A stretch of DNA of 64,000 nt from Vibrio sp. ES.051 (GTDB lineage Bacteria > Pseudomonadota > Gammaproteobacteria > Enterobacterales > Vibrionaceae). The DNA lies in the NCBI RefSeq assembly GCF_002563795.1, contig NZ_PDJL01000003.1:124001-188000 (forward strand), read 5' to 3'. Within the stretch, counting starts at the first letter, position 1. Each line of letters begins with the position of its first letter. The notes under the pieces were generated by a model that saw only the letters and a list, made by a program, of their open reading frames with translations, was not told where the DNA came from and ran no database searches. Below, piece after piece: positions 16,614 to 26,712 of this stretch. The translations under genes and the position numbers were made by a program.

Positions 16614-19028
16614 ATGACTCACTTCGAACTGAATGGACAATGGCTACTTACCTCGCCACAACGTCCAGATATCGAAATTCCAATGTCTATCCCAGGGGAT
16701 AACGTGTCTGCACTTTTACAGGCAGGGCGCATTCCGGATCCTTACTTTGCGGATAATGAAGACAAAGTTCGTTGGATTGAAGAGTGCGATTGGCATATCT
16801 CGCGTGAGTTTGATCTAGACGCGTTGGGACTGTCTGCTAAGCAAGTTTGGATGACGTTAACTCGTGTCGATACCTTGGCAACTTTCTACATTAACGGCGA
16901 GCTAGTATTAACTTGCAGTAACATGTTTGCCCGACAACGTGTTGATATTAAACCTTACTTAAAGCAAGGCACCAATACGATTCGTGTTGAGTTCGCGAGA
17001 GTCGATTTAGAAGGACTGGCGCGAGCAGAAAAACTGCCATTTCCGATCCCCTCTGCGATGGGGAATAACCAAATTCCACATATGAATCTGATCCGTAAAA
17101 CGCAATGCCATTCGGGGTGGGACTGGGGCATTTGTTTGATGATCTCTGGCATTTATGACCCCATCCAAATTGACGAGGTGAACGAACTGTGGTTGAAAGG
17201 ATTCTCAACAGATCAGCAATGGCAAGACGATGGTAGTGTTATTATTGATGTATTGGTGGAGGTAGAAACGGATTACCAGAGTCATGAAATCAGCGTTGAA
17301 TTTAATGGCGAGATCCAAGCAATTCTCACTGAAGGAAGTGGTCTGTATCGCTACGCGTTCCATATGGATGAGCCTCAACTCTGGTGGCCTTCGGGTTATG
17401 GTGAAGCGCATCTTTATTTGATCACGGTTTTCAGCGGCGACCAACAATTATCTCGCAAGATAGGCTTACGTCAGCTGAGCCTCAATAATCAAGCGGATGA
17501 GCATGGTTCCGCGATGGAGTTTGTGGTCAACGGCACTCCCATTAATGCGAAAGGGGCTAACTGGATTCCGGTTGATGCGATGCCTGATCGCGAATGTGAA
17601 AGCCGTTACCGTAACTTGCTGCAAAGTGCCGTCGATGCCAACATGAACATGATTCGGGTCTGGGGGGGTGGTCAGTACGAGAGTGAAACCTTCTATCGTT
17701 TATGTGATGAGTTAGGGTTACTCGTTTGGCAAGACATGATGTTTGCTTGCTCGTTGTATCCTTCTAATGAGGACTTCGTAACAAGTGTCGAGGCGGAGCT
17801 TCGGTTTCAAATTCAGCGCCTGAAAGAGCACCCATCCATCGCTTTGTGGTGTGGGGATAATGAAGTGATCGGCGCAATTGGTTGGTATGACGAATCCAAA
17901 CATAACAAAGTCAAATATACGGTGAACTACGATCGCTTGAATCGTGTGGTTGAGCAAGTGATTACCCAGCAGGACAATACACGTCACTTCTGGCCGAGTT
18001 CACCGTGTAATGGCGAGTTAGACTTTGGCGATGCATGGCACGATGACAGTAAAGGCGACATGCACTTTTGGGATGTATGGCATTCTGGCAAGTCGTTTAG
18101 TGCGTATCTCGACATTAACCCTCGTTTTTGCTCTGAGTTTGGTTTCCAATCTTGGCCATCATTTGCTGAGGTAAAGCAGTTTGTACCAGAGCAAGATTGG
18201 AACATCACGTCACCCACTTTCGAGCATCATCAAAAGAACCCAAGCGGCAATAGTATCATCACAGAAATGTTCACCCGCTATTTTCGTTTCCCGTCTGGTT
18301 TTGAGCAGATGTTGTATCTGAGCCAAGTGCAGCAAGCTATCGCCATCAAAACCGCTTGTGACCATTGGCGCGCGATTTCACCCGTGTGTCGTGGCATGCT
18401 GTATTGGCAGCTGAACGACAACTGGCCGGTGAGTTCATGGTCGAGTTTGGAATACAGTGGTCGCTGGAAGCAACTCCATTACCATGCGAAACGCTTTTTT
18501 GCGCCGCAGTATTTGGTGTTTTCTGAGCACACAGGCAAGTTGAGCCTGCATGTATTGAATGATGCGCAAGAGTCAGTCAGCGTACACGCACAGCTTAACT
18601 GGGTGAATTGGTTGGGCGAAGTCAAGCAAAGTTGGCAATTAGAACAAACCGTACCGAACGACAGCAATACCATTGTTTGGCAGTTGGATGACGAGTTTGA
18701 TGCATCAGAGCTTAAGTCTGGATTCTTACATGTTGAGGCGCAAGTAGGTGAAGACCGAATCAGCAATACTTGGTTCAGCACCCATGAGTTAAAAACATTA
18801 CCAATGGCACAAGCCAACATAAAAGTGGATATCGAAGGTAGCCGCATCTTGCTCACCGCAGACAAGCCAGCGTTTTTTGTTCATTTGGAAAGTGATGTGG
18901 ATGGAAGGTTTAGTGATTCCAGCTTTACGATGTTAGCGAATACACCCGTTACCGTAGAGTATTTGGGAGAGGATATCTTCGGTATGAAGCAATCGTTACG
19001 CGTTTATCATCTCAACAGTGAAGACTAA
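16614..19028 (+). CDS. Cytosolic beta-mannosidase (glycoside hydrolase family 2)
   Basis: An 804-aa GH2 enzyme without signal peptide. It has the sugar-binding and immunoglobulin-like domains at the N-terminus, then the TIM barrel. The barrel shows GANWIPVDAMPDR and IRVWGGGQYES (about residues 305-355). WCGDNEVIG contains the acid/base glutamate and CSEFGFQSWPS contains the nucleophile glutamate. The short GGGQYE and CGDNE variants are characteristic of beta-mannosidases rather than beta-galactosidases. It would release mannose from beta-1,4 manno-oligosaccharides taken up into the cell. No transporter or mannan enzymes are adjacent. Length is normal for the family. Confidence 0.85.
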   Translation: MTHFELNGQWLLTSPQRPDIEIPMSIPGDNVSALLQAGRIPDPYFADNEDKVRWIEECDWHISREFDLDALGLSAKQVWMTLTRVDTLATFYINGELVLTCSNMFARQRVDIKPYLKQGTNTIRVEFARVDLEGLARAEKLPFPIPSAMGNNQIPHMNLIRKTQCHSGWDWGICLMISGIYDPIQIDEVNELWLKGFSTDQQWQDDGSVIIDVLVEVETDYQSHEISVEFNGEIQAILTEGSGLYRYAFHMDEPQLWWPSGYGEAHLYLITVFSGDQQLSRKIGLRQLSLNNQADEHGSAMEFVVNGTPINAKGANWIPVDAMPDRECESRYRNLLQSAVDANMNMIRVWGGGQYESETFYRLCDELGLLVWQDMMFACSLYPSNEDFVTSVEAELRFQIQRLKEHPSIALWCGDNEVIGAIGWYDESKHNKVKYTVNYDRLNRVVEQVITQQDNTRHFWPSSPCNGELDFGDAWHDDSKGDMHFWDVWHSGKSFSAYLDINPRFCSEFGFQSWPSFAEVKQFVPEQDWNITSPTFEHHQKNPSGNSIITEMFTRYFRFPSGFEQMLYLSQVQQAIAIKTACDHWRAISPVCRGMLYWQLNDNWPVSSWSSLEYSGRWKQLHYHAKRFFAPQYLVFSEHTGKLSLHVLNDAQESVSVHAQLNWVNWLGEVKQSWQLEQTVPNDSNTIVWQLDDEFDASELKSGFLHVEAQVGEDRISNTWFSTHELKTLPMAQANIKVDIEGSRILLTADKPAFFVHLESDVDGRFSDSSFTMLANTPVTVEYLGEDIFGMKQSLRVYHLNSED

Positions 19029-19088
19029 GCATCTAAACAAGGAACGGTGTGCTTCTTTTTTATCGCTGTTTGGCGATTTGGATGATAA

Positions 19089-19343
19089 CTACTTGAACTT
19101 TTGGTAAGTGCGATAGCTAGCGATAAACCCAATGTAAAATAGTGCGACGAGTGTGATAAACGCAGCAACGTGAGCGAGAATACTGTTTAGGCCCAAACCA
19201 AAGGCAAGAGTAAAAGCGAGTCCGTGAAAGGCTTCCGCCGGGATTTTATACCAAGCAGCATGGACGGAAGATCCAAATAAGATCAAGGTACTAAGTAAGA
19301 CAATCGTGCCGCCCATAAAGCCGACCAATTTGCTGTTGTTCAT
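19089..19343 (-). CDS. Small inner-membrane protein (84 aa)
   Basis: An 84-aa protein with three hydrophobic segments (about residues 6-26, 38-55 and 57-75) and a basic tail YRTYQKFK. It begins MNNSKLVGFMGGTIVLLST. It stands alone between the beta-mannosidase and the 119-aa gene. No family recognised. Confidence 0.65.
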   Translation of the reverse strand: MNNSKLVGFMGGTIVLLSTLILFGSSVHAAWYKIPAEAFHGLAFTLAFGLGLNSILAHVAAFITLVALFYIGFIASYRTYQKFK

Positions 19344-19493
19344 GTTGCAGTCTCAGGTTTTAGCGAGGTAACGTAACAAAATGTTTCAGAGGTGTATTAT
19401 ACAACGGATGGTGGGTATGAGTACTAGAGAAATTTCAATCAATAAAAATGAGGTTCTCTAATTTGGTATAAACCCAAGAGAGGAGTGAGTGAC

Positions 19494-19853
19494 GTGTTGA
19501 TGTATCTACAAAGGCGTCGTATCAAAAAAGTCATTAAACGTCTTAATGTTAAATTAGTTTCTGGCTACGGGAGTCGAGAGTATTTCTCAGTAGGGCAAGT
19601 ATTGACAAGTGCCAGTGAGTTGAATAAACGCCAACAGAAAATTGCCTTAGCACTGTATGTGAATCCTCAAGATCTGTGTGTTGAAAACCAGCCAGATTTA
19701 AAACTTATGCGCCTAGATATTGCCCATGAATTTTTTAACGGGGCTGAATACACAGCACAAGATGTACTCAATTTACTCGGTTCTGGCGGTTGGAAAGGGG
19801 GACGAATGGATGATGGTCTGTCCCATCACTTTGGTATGCACAGCCGATACTAG
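19494..19853 (+). CDS. Conserved hypothetical protein (about 119 aa)
   Basis: A soluble basic protein with the stretch MYLQRRRIKKVIKRLNVKLVS near its N-terminus, followed by YGSREYFSVGQVLTSASELNKRQQKIALALY. The start is uncertain: GTG 19485 is too close to the ribosome-binding site GAGGAG (about 19480-19485), so GTG 19494 or ATG 19500 is likelier. It ends before a strong hairpin shared with tyrS. I recognise the general look of a Vibrio-wide small protein but no function. Confidence 0.6.
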   Translation: MLMYLQRRRIKKVIKRLNVKLVSGYGSREYFSVGQVLTSASELNKRQQKIALALYVNPQDLCVENQPDLKLMRLDIAHEFFNGAEYTAQDVLNLLGSGGWKGGRMDDGLSHHFGMHSRY

Positions 19854-19855
19854 AA

Positions 19856-19889
19856 CGAGCTAGCTTTGCATAACTGTAAAGCTAGCTCG
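19856..19889. terminator. Strong inverted repeat between convergent genes
   Basis: A perfect 12-bp stem CGAGCTAGCTTT (19856-19867) / AAAGCTAGCTCG (19878-19889) has a 10-nt loop between the 119-aa gene and tyrS, which converge. There is no proper T-run, so it may act as a weak terminator or as an mRNA 3'-end stabiliser. Confidence 0.65.
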
Positions 19890-19922
19890 CCATATTTTGT
19901 TACATGCGTTTTCGATACTTTG

Positions 19923-21176
19923 TTAAGCGATGCGCTTCACTAAGCAGAAATGCTTTTTACCGCGTTGAAGTAACCAATATTGATCAAACAGCGGGAAATT
20001 CAAACTCGGGTTCTCGCTAGATACTTTTTCGCCGTTGACGCTAATCGCGTTGTTGCGAATGTGCTCACGCGCCACACGCTTTGAATTTGCCAGACCCGAT
20101 TCAATCAACAGCTCAACCAAATCTTGTTGCGAGCTTGCAATGTTTGGTAAGCCGTCTAATTCCAGTTGTTCTAATTCGCCTAAATTCAATTGCTGCACAT
20201 TGCCGCTGAATAGTGCTTGAGTGATGCGCTCGGCACTTGCCAAACCGGCATCGCTGTGGACAAAACGTGTCATTTCTTCGGCGAGAATACGTTGTGCTTG
20301 TGGCTTGCCTTGGCTTGCTTGGTCTTGCGCTTCAATGTTGGCAATTTCTTCGCAGCTCAAGAACGTGTAGTAACGTAAAAAGTGGTAAACATCATCGTCT
20401 TCTGCGCCAAGCCAAAACTGGTAAAACGCGTAAGGCGACGTTTTGGTTGGGTCTAACCACACGGCTCCGCCTTCAGTTTTGCCAAACTTAGTGCCATCGG
20501 ATTTAGTAATCAGCGGAAGCGTCAAACCAAACACTTGTTCACTGTTTTGGCGACGGGTCAGGTCGATACCGCTAACGATATTCCCCCATTGGTCATTGCC
20601 GCCAATTTGCAGGCGGCATCCATGTTGACGGTTTAGTTCGGCAAAATCGTACGATTGCAGCAGAGCGTAGCTAAATTCGGTAAAAGAGATGCCTTGATCC
20701 GGACGCTGTAATCGCTGTTTTACCGACTCACGATTAATCATGGTATTGATAGAAAAGTGCTTGCCGACATCGCGGAAGAAGTCGATCACGTTGATCTGCT
20801 GCATCCAATCTGCATTGTTGGCCATTATTATAGGTTTAGTCAGTTGATGAGCCATTAGCTGCTGGATTTGATGCGACAGATCGCTCACCCATCCAGAAAC
20901 GGTCTCGGCGGAATTCAGGTTGCGCTCTGTTGCTTTAAAGCTGGGGTCACCGATCATTCCCGTTGCCCCACCAATCAACGCAATAGCTTGGTGCCCAGCA
21001 TCTTGGAAGCGTTTAAGCATAATAAGTGGCACGAGATGGCCAATATGAAGGCTACCAGCCGTTGGATCAAAGCCGCAGTATACCGTTTGAGGCTCAGATA
21101 AAAGCGTTTGAATTTCTGCCAAATCACTGGCTTGTGCAATCAAACCACGCGCTTGTAAGTCTTGAATCAGTGTCAT
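19923..21176 (-). CDS. tyrS: Tyrosyl-tRNA synthetase
   Basis: A 417-aa class Ic tyrosyl-tRNA synthetase. The HIGH motif is H44-I-G-H47 in [11 protein letters not shown]. The KMSKS loop reads KFGKT in [11 protein letters not shown], and a C-terminal S4 RNA-binding domain (about 350-410) carries [20 protein letters not shown]. Length and the KFGKT variant match the Escherichia coli TyrS type (about 424 aa). Vibrio genomes usually carry two tyrosyl-tRNA synthetases; if the other is elsewhere, this is a spare or condition-specific copy. It is apparently a single gene. Confidence 0.93.
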   Translation of the reverse strand: MTLIQDLQARGLIAQASDLAEIQTLLSEPQTVYCGFDPTAGSLHIGHLVPLIMLKRFQDAGHQAIALIGGATGMIGDPSFKATERNLNSAETVSGWVSDLSHQIQQLMAHQLTKPIIMANNADWMQQINVIDFFRDVGKHFSINTMINRESVKQRLQRPDQGISFTEFSYALLQSYDFAELNRQHGCRLQIGGNDQWGNIVSGIDLTRRQNSEQVFGLTLPLITKSDGTKFGKTEGGAVWLDPTKTSPYAFYQFWLGAEDDDVYHFLRYYTFLSCEEIANIEAQDQASQGKPQAQRILAEEMTRFVHSDAGLASAERITQALFSGNVQQLNLGELEQLELDGLPNIASSQQDLVELLIESGLANSKRVAREHIRNNAISVNGEKVSSENPSLNFPLFDQYWLLQRGKKHFCLVKRIA

Positions 21177-21257
21177 CGTTTTGCCTGTCTATGTTTTGGT
21201 TGGTTTCAGACTAAAACCTGACACCTTCAGCAGAAATATCCCATAAGGGATGGTTTT

Positions 21258-22064
21258 CTATTTTGAATGGGTGATGAGATGGTTGAGGAAAAGCTGAAAG
21301 AGCTCACTCAACGACGAAACGTTGAGCTGTGAGTAAATGCGCTTTCGATGGTTTTTTACTGTGCCTTGAACTAAATGGAGTCTGGCTGCAATTTCCTTAG
21401 TGTCAAAGCCTTGAGCGAGGAGTGACGCCACTTCTTGTTCACGCCGAGTTAACGTATCGGCGCCAAATGTTGTCAAAGCTTGTTCAATGGCTAATCGGAT
21501 ACTGCCTGAATATGAACTCGCAGTAATGACAGGTTCTGACAAGGTAAACTCAGTTTGCTTCCAGTGCTGCTGGCACAGCGATTGAATTAATGAGAAGTAG
21601 GGTTGCAACTGACGAGTTTGTTGTTGAGAGAAACGCTGACCTTCTTGCATATATCCGAAGTAAAGCATGACCCAGCGCCCCGGCTCGACTTCGATGAGCA
21701 TACTCAGTTCGTCTTTCCATCCTGTTTGATGATAGAACTGTTCGCAGTAAGATTGGAAATCAACGCCTTTGCGAGCAACGTCTTTTAGCGTAAAAATACC
21801 TTGTTGTTTGCATTCATTTAGTTTGAGAAAAAACGGATCGTTTTGAAACGTATTCGTGAGGTAGCGTTGGAAAAGTAATTCTCGCTCGTTCTCAATCGAA
21901 TCATAGAGGTAAATAGGATGTTTGCCTTCTCGATAACCTAAAATAACTGCGCAATCAAAATGAAAAAGAGTGCGAATGACACGCATAAGCTTAGGAGTAA
22001 AGTTAGGCGTATTTAACGCAGAAATGGCTTCTGCCAGCAGATTATTAAAGTTATTGTCAGGCAT
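21258..22064 (-). CDS. LuxR-type response regulator-like transcription factor
   Basis: A 268-aa protein with a C-terminal LuxR/FixJ helix-turn-helix (about residues 200-258). That domain contains LTRREQEVASLLAQGFDTKEIAARL and GTVKNHRKRIYSQL. The N-terminal 190 residues show no receiver aspartate motif or autoinducer-domain signature that I recognise and may be a GAF-like or novel sensory domain. It is flanked by tyrS and a SYLF gene with no obvious operon. Target genes unknown. Confidence 0.75.
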   Translation of the reverse strand: MPDNNFNNLLAEAISALNTPNFTPKLMRVIRTLFHFDCAVILGYREGKHPIYLYDSIENERELLFQRYLTNTFQNDPFFLKLNECKQQGIFTLKDVARKGVDFQSYCEQFYHQTGWKDELSMLIEVEPGRWVMLYFGYMQEGQRFSQQQTRQLQPYFSLIQSLCQQHWKQTEFTLSEPVITASSYSGSIRLAIEQALTTFGADTLTRREQEVASLLAQGFDTKEIAARLHLVQGTVKNHRKRIYSQLNVSSLSELFQLFLNHLITHSK

Positions 22065-22193
22065 GGGGTACCGAGTTGAAGGTGGTTTTGGGCAAGCATA
22101 ACGAAAACCAATGCAACGAGGAAGGGAAGTGATCGCCTTCTTGTCAGTCCCCCTTAAAAAGTTGCGCAGTAATGCCGTTTTTTATGACTCGCG

Positions 22194-22973
22194 CTACTGG
22201 GAGTTGGTGAGCTCTTCGTTAACCCAATATTTGGAGCCAGACACGTTGGCATCGATGAGCAAGCCTTTTGCATTCAACTGATAAATGGCGACGCCACTGT
22301 TAAATTGCTTTGAAAGTTGCTCTGAGTCTTCGCCAGCTACAGCAGAGGCTTCACTCGTGGCCTCCCATCCTTCATTGACGAAAGTGTCAAAGTCTTCTTT
22401 GCTCTCAAACAGAACCACTTGTTGGTAAAATTTGCCGCCAGCCCCAAGTGCGACGCCCAAACCAAACATATTCATATAAATGCGCTTTTCTGTTTCTTTA
22501 TTTACTGCGACACCTGACCCTGAGTTGGTGTGAAACAACAAAGACAATTTACGAGAATCAAAGACCGCGTAGCCGTACGCGTTGTCGTAAATGGCTTTGG
22601 CCTCCGGCTTTTCATTAAACAACTTGAGCAAAGCACTATCCGCCATTAAGTCTACAGCTTGGCGAGCTTCTTCTGGCGTGTCGCCTTCCATCAGTTCATC
22701 AATTTTCTTGTCGGCTGCATCTATCCATTCTTTGCTTTTCTCGATACTGGCTTCTGTCCACTCGCCCGCGGTATTGATTGCTTCCTCGGACCAATTAGTG
22801 AAATCTTGCCACGCTTGTTTTGAAAAGGCTTTGGTATCGTCCCAAGCATCTTTAGCGGTGTCAGAAACCGCTTCGCCTAGCTCAGACATTTTGTTGGAAA
22901 TATCATCCCAATCTGCGTAAGCGGGAGATGCGAGGAGCATCAATGTGGTAATGAGTGCGATAGACTTTTTCAT
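22194..22973 (-). CDS. SYLF/YSC84-type lipid-binding protein with signal peptide
   Basis: A 259-aa secreted or periplasmic protein. The start is ATG 22973, giving a signal peptide MKKSIALITTLMLLASPAYA. Residues 22-100 are a highly charged helix with tryptophans at nearly regular spacing (AKDAWDDTK, KQAWQDFTNW, GEWTEAS, KEWIDAAD). Such amphipathic repeats resemble lipid-surface binders. The C-terminal half (EKPEAKAIYDNAYGYAVF, SGSGVAVNKETEK) matches the YSC84/SYLF phospholipid-binding domain. It is transcribed alone. Confidence 0.75.
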   Translation of the reverse strand: MKKSIALITTLMLLASPAYADWDDISNKMSELGEAVSDTAKDAWDDTKAFSKQAWQDFTNWSEEAINTAGEWTEASIEKSKEWIDAADKKIDELMEGDTPEEARQAVDLMADSALLKLFNEKPEAKAIYDNAYGYAVFDSRKLSLLFHTNSGSGVAVNKETEKRIYMNMFGLGVALGAGGKFYQQVVLFESKEDFDTFVNEGWEATSEASAVAGEDSEQLSKQFNSGVAIYQLNAKGLLIDANVSGSKYWVNEELTNSQ

Positions 22974-23096
22974 CAAATTCTCTCTGGAGTTGTCGATACA
23001 TCATTCATTCTAGGTCAACCTGCCCTAACAATAAAATTTACCGAGTGACGAGCTTGAGAGAGTGAGTGAATGATGAGAAATGATGTGCGAACAACA

Positions 23097-23125
23097 AAGC
23101 CCCCACACAGGGTGTGTGAGGGCTT
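23097..23125 (-). terminator. Terminator of ppsA
   Basis: The near-perfect stem AGCCC-C-CACACA / TGTGTG-A-GGGCT with a 3-nt loop is followed on the minus strand by TTTGTTGTT. It ends the ppsA mRNA. Confidence 0.75.
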
Positions 23126-23140
23126 AACCGTTAAGTAGAA

Positions 23141-25513
23141 TTATTGATTATTAACGTTACCCAGCTTCAACCATGTATCGATAACCGTATCTGGGTTAAG
23201 TGATACCGAGTTGATGCCTTGTTCCATCAACCATTCTGCCAAGTCTTCATGGTCTGAAGGGCCTTGGCCACAAATACCGACGTACTTACCGGCTTTGGTT
23301 GCCGCGTCAATTGCCATTTTAAGCATTACCTTAACGGCTGGGTTACGCTCATCAAACAGGTGGGCGACGTCGCCAGAGTCGCGGTCCAACCCAAGCGTTA
23401 GCTGAGTCATGTCGTTTGAACCGATAGAGAAGCCATCGAAGTACTTCAAGAACTCGTCGGCAAGCACGGCGTTTGACGGCAATTCACACATCATGATGAC
23501 TTTCAGACCTTGGTCGCCACGGCGCAGATCAAACTTCGCTAGCAAATCAATAACTGATGCAGCTTCGCTTGGCGTGCGCACGAATGGGATCATGAGCTCT
23601 ACGTTCTTCAGGCCCATTTCGTTACGCACGCGTTTGATGGCTTGAGTTTCGAGTTCAAAACAGTCCTCAAACACAGGAGAGATGTAGCGAGACGCACCAC
23701 GGAAACCGAGCATTGGATTCTCTTCGTGCGGTTCATACGCGCTTCCGCCAACTAAGTTACTGTACTCATTCGATTTGAAGTCAGACATGCGAACGATAAC
23801 GCGTTTTGGCCAGAATGCCGCTGCAATCGTTGAAATACCTTCGGTAAGTTTGCTGACGTAAAAATCGATAGGATCGTTGTAACCGCGAATACGTTGAGTA
23901 ATTTCTGCTTTCAGCTCATCGCTTTGCGCATCAAAATTCAGTAATGCTTTCGGGTGAATACCAATCATCTTGTTGATGATAAATTCGAGACGCGCAAGGC
24001 CAACACCTTCGTTCGGAATTTGAGCGAAATCGAACGCACGATCTGGGTTGCCCACGTTCATCATCACTTTGGTTGGTAGCAGCGGTAGTTCATTCACAGA
24101 AGAGCGTTTCACTTCAAACTCAAGTTCACCTTGGTAAACGTAACCGGTTTCCCCCTCAGCACAAGATGCCGTTACTGTTGCACCATCCGCGAGTTTGCTG
24201 GTTGCATCACCACAACCGACGATGGCTGGAATGCCTAATTCACGGGCAATGATGGCAGCGTGACAAGTACGACCACCACGGTTGGTGACAATCGCAGCCG
24301 CTTTCTTCATCACTGGCTCCCAGTCAGGATCCGTCATGTCTGTAACCAGTACGTCGCCATCTTGTACCAGTGACATTTGGTCTAAAGAATCCACTAAACG
24401 TACGGTCCCTTTGCCAATGCGTTGACCAATTGCACGACCTTCCACCAAAACGTCAGCTTTGTTGTTGAGCTCGTAACGTTCAATAATGTTTTGCTCGTTT
24501 TGTGAGCACACAGTCTCAGGACGAGCTTGAACAATGTAAAGTTTACCGTCGATACCATCTTTCGCCCATTCAATGTCCATTGGACGCTGGTAGTGCTTTT
24601 CGATGATCATCGCTTGTTTCGCCAGTTCTTTAATCTCTTGGTCGTTTAGCGAGAACGTGTTGCGTTCTTGTTCTGAAGTGTCAATGATATCAACTTGCTT
24701 ACCGATCTCTTGGTTATCAGAGTAGATCATTTTGATCAGTTTAGAACCAAACGTTTTTTTGACGATAGGGTATTCACCTGCTTCAAGCATTGGTTTGTGC
24801 ACGTAGAATTCATCGGGGTTAACCGCACCTTGCACCACCATTTCACCTAGGCCCCACGAAGAGGTGATGAAGACAACTTGGTCGAAACCAGATTCAGTGT
24901 CCAATGTGAACATTACGCCAGAAGACGCTTGGTCAGATCGAACCATGCGCTGGATACCCGCAGAGAGCGAGATACCACGATGGTTGAAGCCTTGGTGAAC
25001 ACGATAAGAGATCGCACGGTCGTTGAATAGAGAGGCGTAAACGTGTTTGGTTGCTTCTAGAACAGCATCAATGCCTTTCACGTTTAAGAACGTTTCTTGC
25101 TGACCCGCAAAAGAGGCATCAGGTAGGTCTTCTGCCGTCGCAGATGAGCGAACAGCAACAGAAATCTCAGGATGGTTGTCTGTTAGTTCTTGGTAGTTTT
25201 CACGGATTTCTTGTTCAAGGTCCGCAGGGAAAGGGGCCTCTAATACCCATTGACGGATGGTGGCGCCTGTCTTGCGCAGAGCTTCCACATCCTCAACATC
25301 TAGTTGATCAAGTCGTTGGTGAATACGCTCATCCAAACTTTCGTGATCAAGAAATTGGTTAAACGCGTATGAGGTTGTCGCAAAACCATTGGGTACAGAA
25401 ACGCCAGCATTCGCAAGGTTAGAAACCATTTCACCAAGTGACGCATTTTTACCGCCGACTTTGTCGACATCATGCATGGATAGGCCATTGAACCAGAGGG
25501 TGTTCTTTTGCAT
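23141..25513 (-). CDS. ppsA: Phosphoenolpyruvate synthase
   Basis: A 790-aa PEP synthase, converting pyruvate and ATP to PEP, AMP and phosphate in gluconeogenesis. The start at 25513 follows GGAGAAAGAC (frames to 25603 are unsupported). Order of domains: N-terminal ATP-binding domain ([10 protein letters not shown] near 20-30, [20 protein letters not shown]). A phosphohistidine domain follows, with the catalytic His in [16 protein letters not shown] near residue 420. The C-terminal PEP/pyruvate domain has GFRGASRYI and [11 protein letters not shown]. Its activity is controlled post-translationally by the divergent ppsR product next door. Confidence 0.95.
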   Translation of the reverse strand: MQKNTLWFNGLSMHDVDKVGGKNASLGEMVSNLANAGVSVPNGFATTSYAFNQFLDHESLDERIHQRLDQLDVEDVEALRKTGATIRQWVLEAPFPADLEQEIRENYQELTDNHPEISVAVRSSATAEDLPDASFAGQQETFLNVKGIDAVLEATKHVYASLFNDRAISYRVHQGFNHRGISLSAGIQRMVRSDQASSGVMFTLDTESGFDQVVFITSSWGLGEMVVQGAVNPDEFYVHKPMLEAGEYPIVKKTFGSKLIKMIYSDNQEIGKQVDIIDTSEQERNTFSLNDQEIKELAKQAMIIEKHYQRPMDIEWAKDGIDGKLYIVQARPETVCSQNEQNIIERYELNNKADVLVEGRAIGQRIGKGTVRLVDSLDQMSLVQDGDVLVTDMTDPDWEPVMKKAAAIVTNRGGRTCHAAIIARELGIPAIVGCGDATSKLADGATVTASCAEGETGYVYQGELEFEVKRSSVNELPLLPTKVMMNVGNPDRAFDFAQIPNEGVGLARLEFIINKMIGIHPKALLNFDAQSDELKAEITQRIRGYNDPIDFYVSKLTEGISTIAAAFWPKRVIVRMSDFKSNEYSNLVGGSAYEPHEENPMLGFRGASRYISPVFEDCFELETQAIKRVRNEMGLKNVELMIPFVRTPSEAASVIDLLAKFDLRRGDQGLKVIMMCELPSNAVLADEFLKYFDGFSIGSNDMTQLTLGLDRDSGDVAHLFDERNPAVKVMLKMAIDAATKAGKYVGICGQGPSDHEDLAEWLMEQGINSVSLNPDTVIDTWLKLGNVNNQ

Positions 25514-25628
25514 GTCTTTCTCCAGAAACATTGCAGCATTAGTAGGGGACTTCATCAAACTAAACAAATGCAGGATCGTTGTGGTCATACAGTTACCGAC
25601 CATTTGTTCATTTAGGTTGATATCAAAG

Positions 25629-25670
25629 GCAAACGATTACGTTCTGGCTGAAAAAAATTCGAACGAATTT
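25629..25670. promoter_or_regulatory. Possible regulatory sites between ppsA and ppsR
   Basis: Two elements lie in the 250-bp divergent gap. A 7-bp inverted repeat, AAATTCG (25655-25661) and CGAATTT (25664-25670), has a 2-bp spacer. A LacI-family-type core, GGCAAACGATTACGTT (about 25628-25643), partly resembles Cra or PurR sites. Cra activates ppsA in Escherichia coli, so a Cra-type control is plausible but unproven. Confidence 0.35.
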
Positions 25671-25763
25671 CCAAAGCTGTGGTGAACCTAACTGAAAGCC
25701 AAATTGATTTATTAATATTATGTTTACTATCCTACTCAAAATATTTTGAAAAATTAAACAGAA

Positions 25764-26597
25764 ATGCAAATAAATAACCCAAGTCGTGATGTATTCTATG
25801 TTTCTGATGGTACGGCCATAACATGTGAGACATTAGGGCATGTTGTTCTCGGTCAATTTCCGTTCATTCCTAACGAAAAAACCTTTCCGTTCGTAGAAAG
25901 CCAGGACAAAGTTGCTGACGTTGTAAAAGAAATTGAAACTTCCTACCAACGCAATGGCGTCAAACCTCTGGTGTTTTTCTCAATTGTCGTTCCAGAAGTA
26001 CGTGAAATGCTGCTTGAAGCGCCGGCATACAGTTACGATGTGTTGGAGAGTATTGTGCAGAAAGTGCAAGACGACATTCAGATGGCACCAAAGCCTAAGT
26101 TGCAGCGTTCTCGCAGCGTGGGTAAAGACTCCGATAGTTATTTTGATCGCATTGCTGCTATTGAATACACATTGGCGCATGATGATGGCATCACGCTAAA
26201 AGGCTTGGAGCAAGCGGACATCATTCTGCTTGGGGTATCGCGCAGTGGTAAAACGCCAACCAGTTTGTACATGGCCATGCAGTTTGGTTTGCGTGTTGTG
26301 AACTATCCGTTTATCGCGGAAGATGTGAAAGTGATGCGCTTAATGCCGGAGTTTGAGGTTTATCGTCATAAGCTGTTTGGTCTTACGATTGACCCTGAAC
26401 GTTTGACTGAAATCCGTGAGAGTCGTTTATCCGGAAGTGATTACGCCAGTAGTGAGCAATGTAAGCTGGAGTTGGATACGGTGGAAGCATTATTTAGAAG
26501 GGAAGCGATTCCTTACATCAATACCTCGTCTTTATCCGTAGAAGAGATCACTACGCGTATTTTAGAGAAGGCAGGAATGAAGCGTCGGTTGCTCTAG
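25764..26597 (+). CDS. ppsR: PEP synthase regulatory protein (bifunctional kinase/pyrophosphorylase)
   Basis: A 277-aa DUF299-family protein. It begins [20 protein letters not shown] and carries the nucleotide-binding motif [15 protein letters not shown] (about residues 152-166), both diagnostic of the family. The protein inactivates PEP synthase by phosphorylating an active-site threonine using ADP and reactivates it by phosphate-dependent removal. Divergent position to ppsA is the standard arrangement. No frame damage. Confidence 0.93.
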   Translation: MQINNPSRDVFYVSDGTAITCETLGHVVLGQFPFIPNEKTFPFVESQDKVADVVKEIETSYQRNGVKPLVFFSIVVPEVREMLLEAPAYSYDVLESIVQKVQDDIQMAPKPKLQRSRSVGKDSDSYFDRIAAIEYTLAHDDGITLKGLEQADIILLGVSRSGKTPTSLYMAMQFGLRVVNYPFIAEDVKVMRLMPEFEVYRHKLFGLTIDPERLTEIRESRLSGSDYASSEQCKLELDTVEALFRREAIPYINTSSLSVEEITTRILEKAGMKRRLL

Positions 26598-26632
26598 TCC
26601 GTACGGCTTTCTTTCTGATCTTTAAGCAAAAA

Positions 26633-26667
26633 AAGCGGCTCTACCCCGGAACAGATAAGAGCCGCTT
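26633..26667 (-). terminator. Terminator of purA
   Basis: A perfect 10-bp stem AAGCGGCTCT / AGAGCCGCTT has a 15-nt loop and reads into a run of seven T on the minus strand, so it terminates purA. The convergent ppsR may share it weakly. Confidence 0.85.
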
Positions 26668-26712
26668 GCCAATGGTGTGTGATACCAATCAGAGTTGGTG
26701 TCGATTCACACT

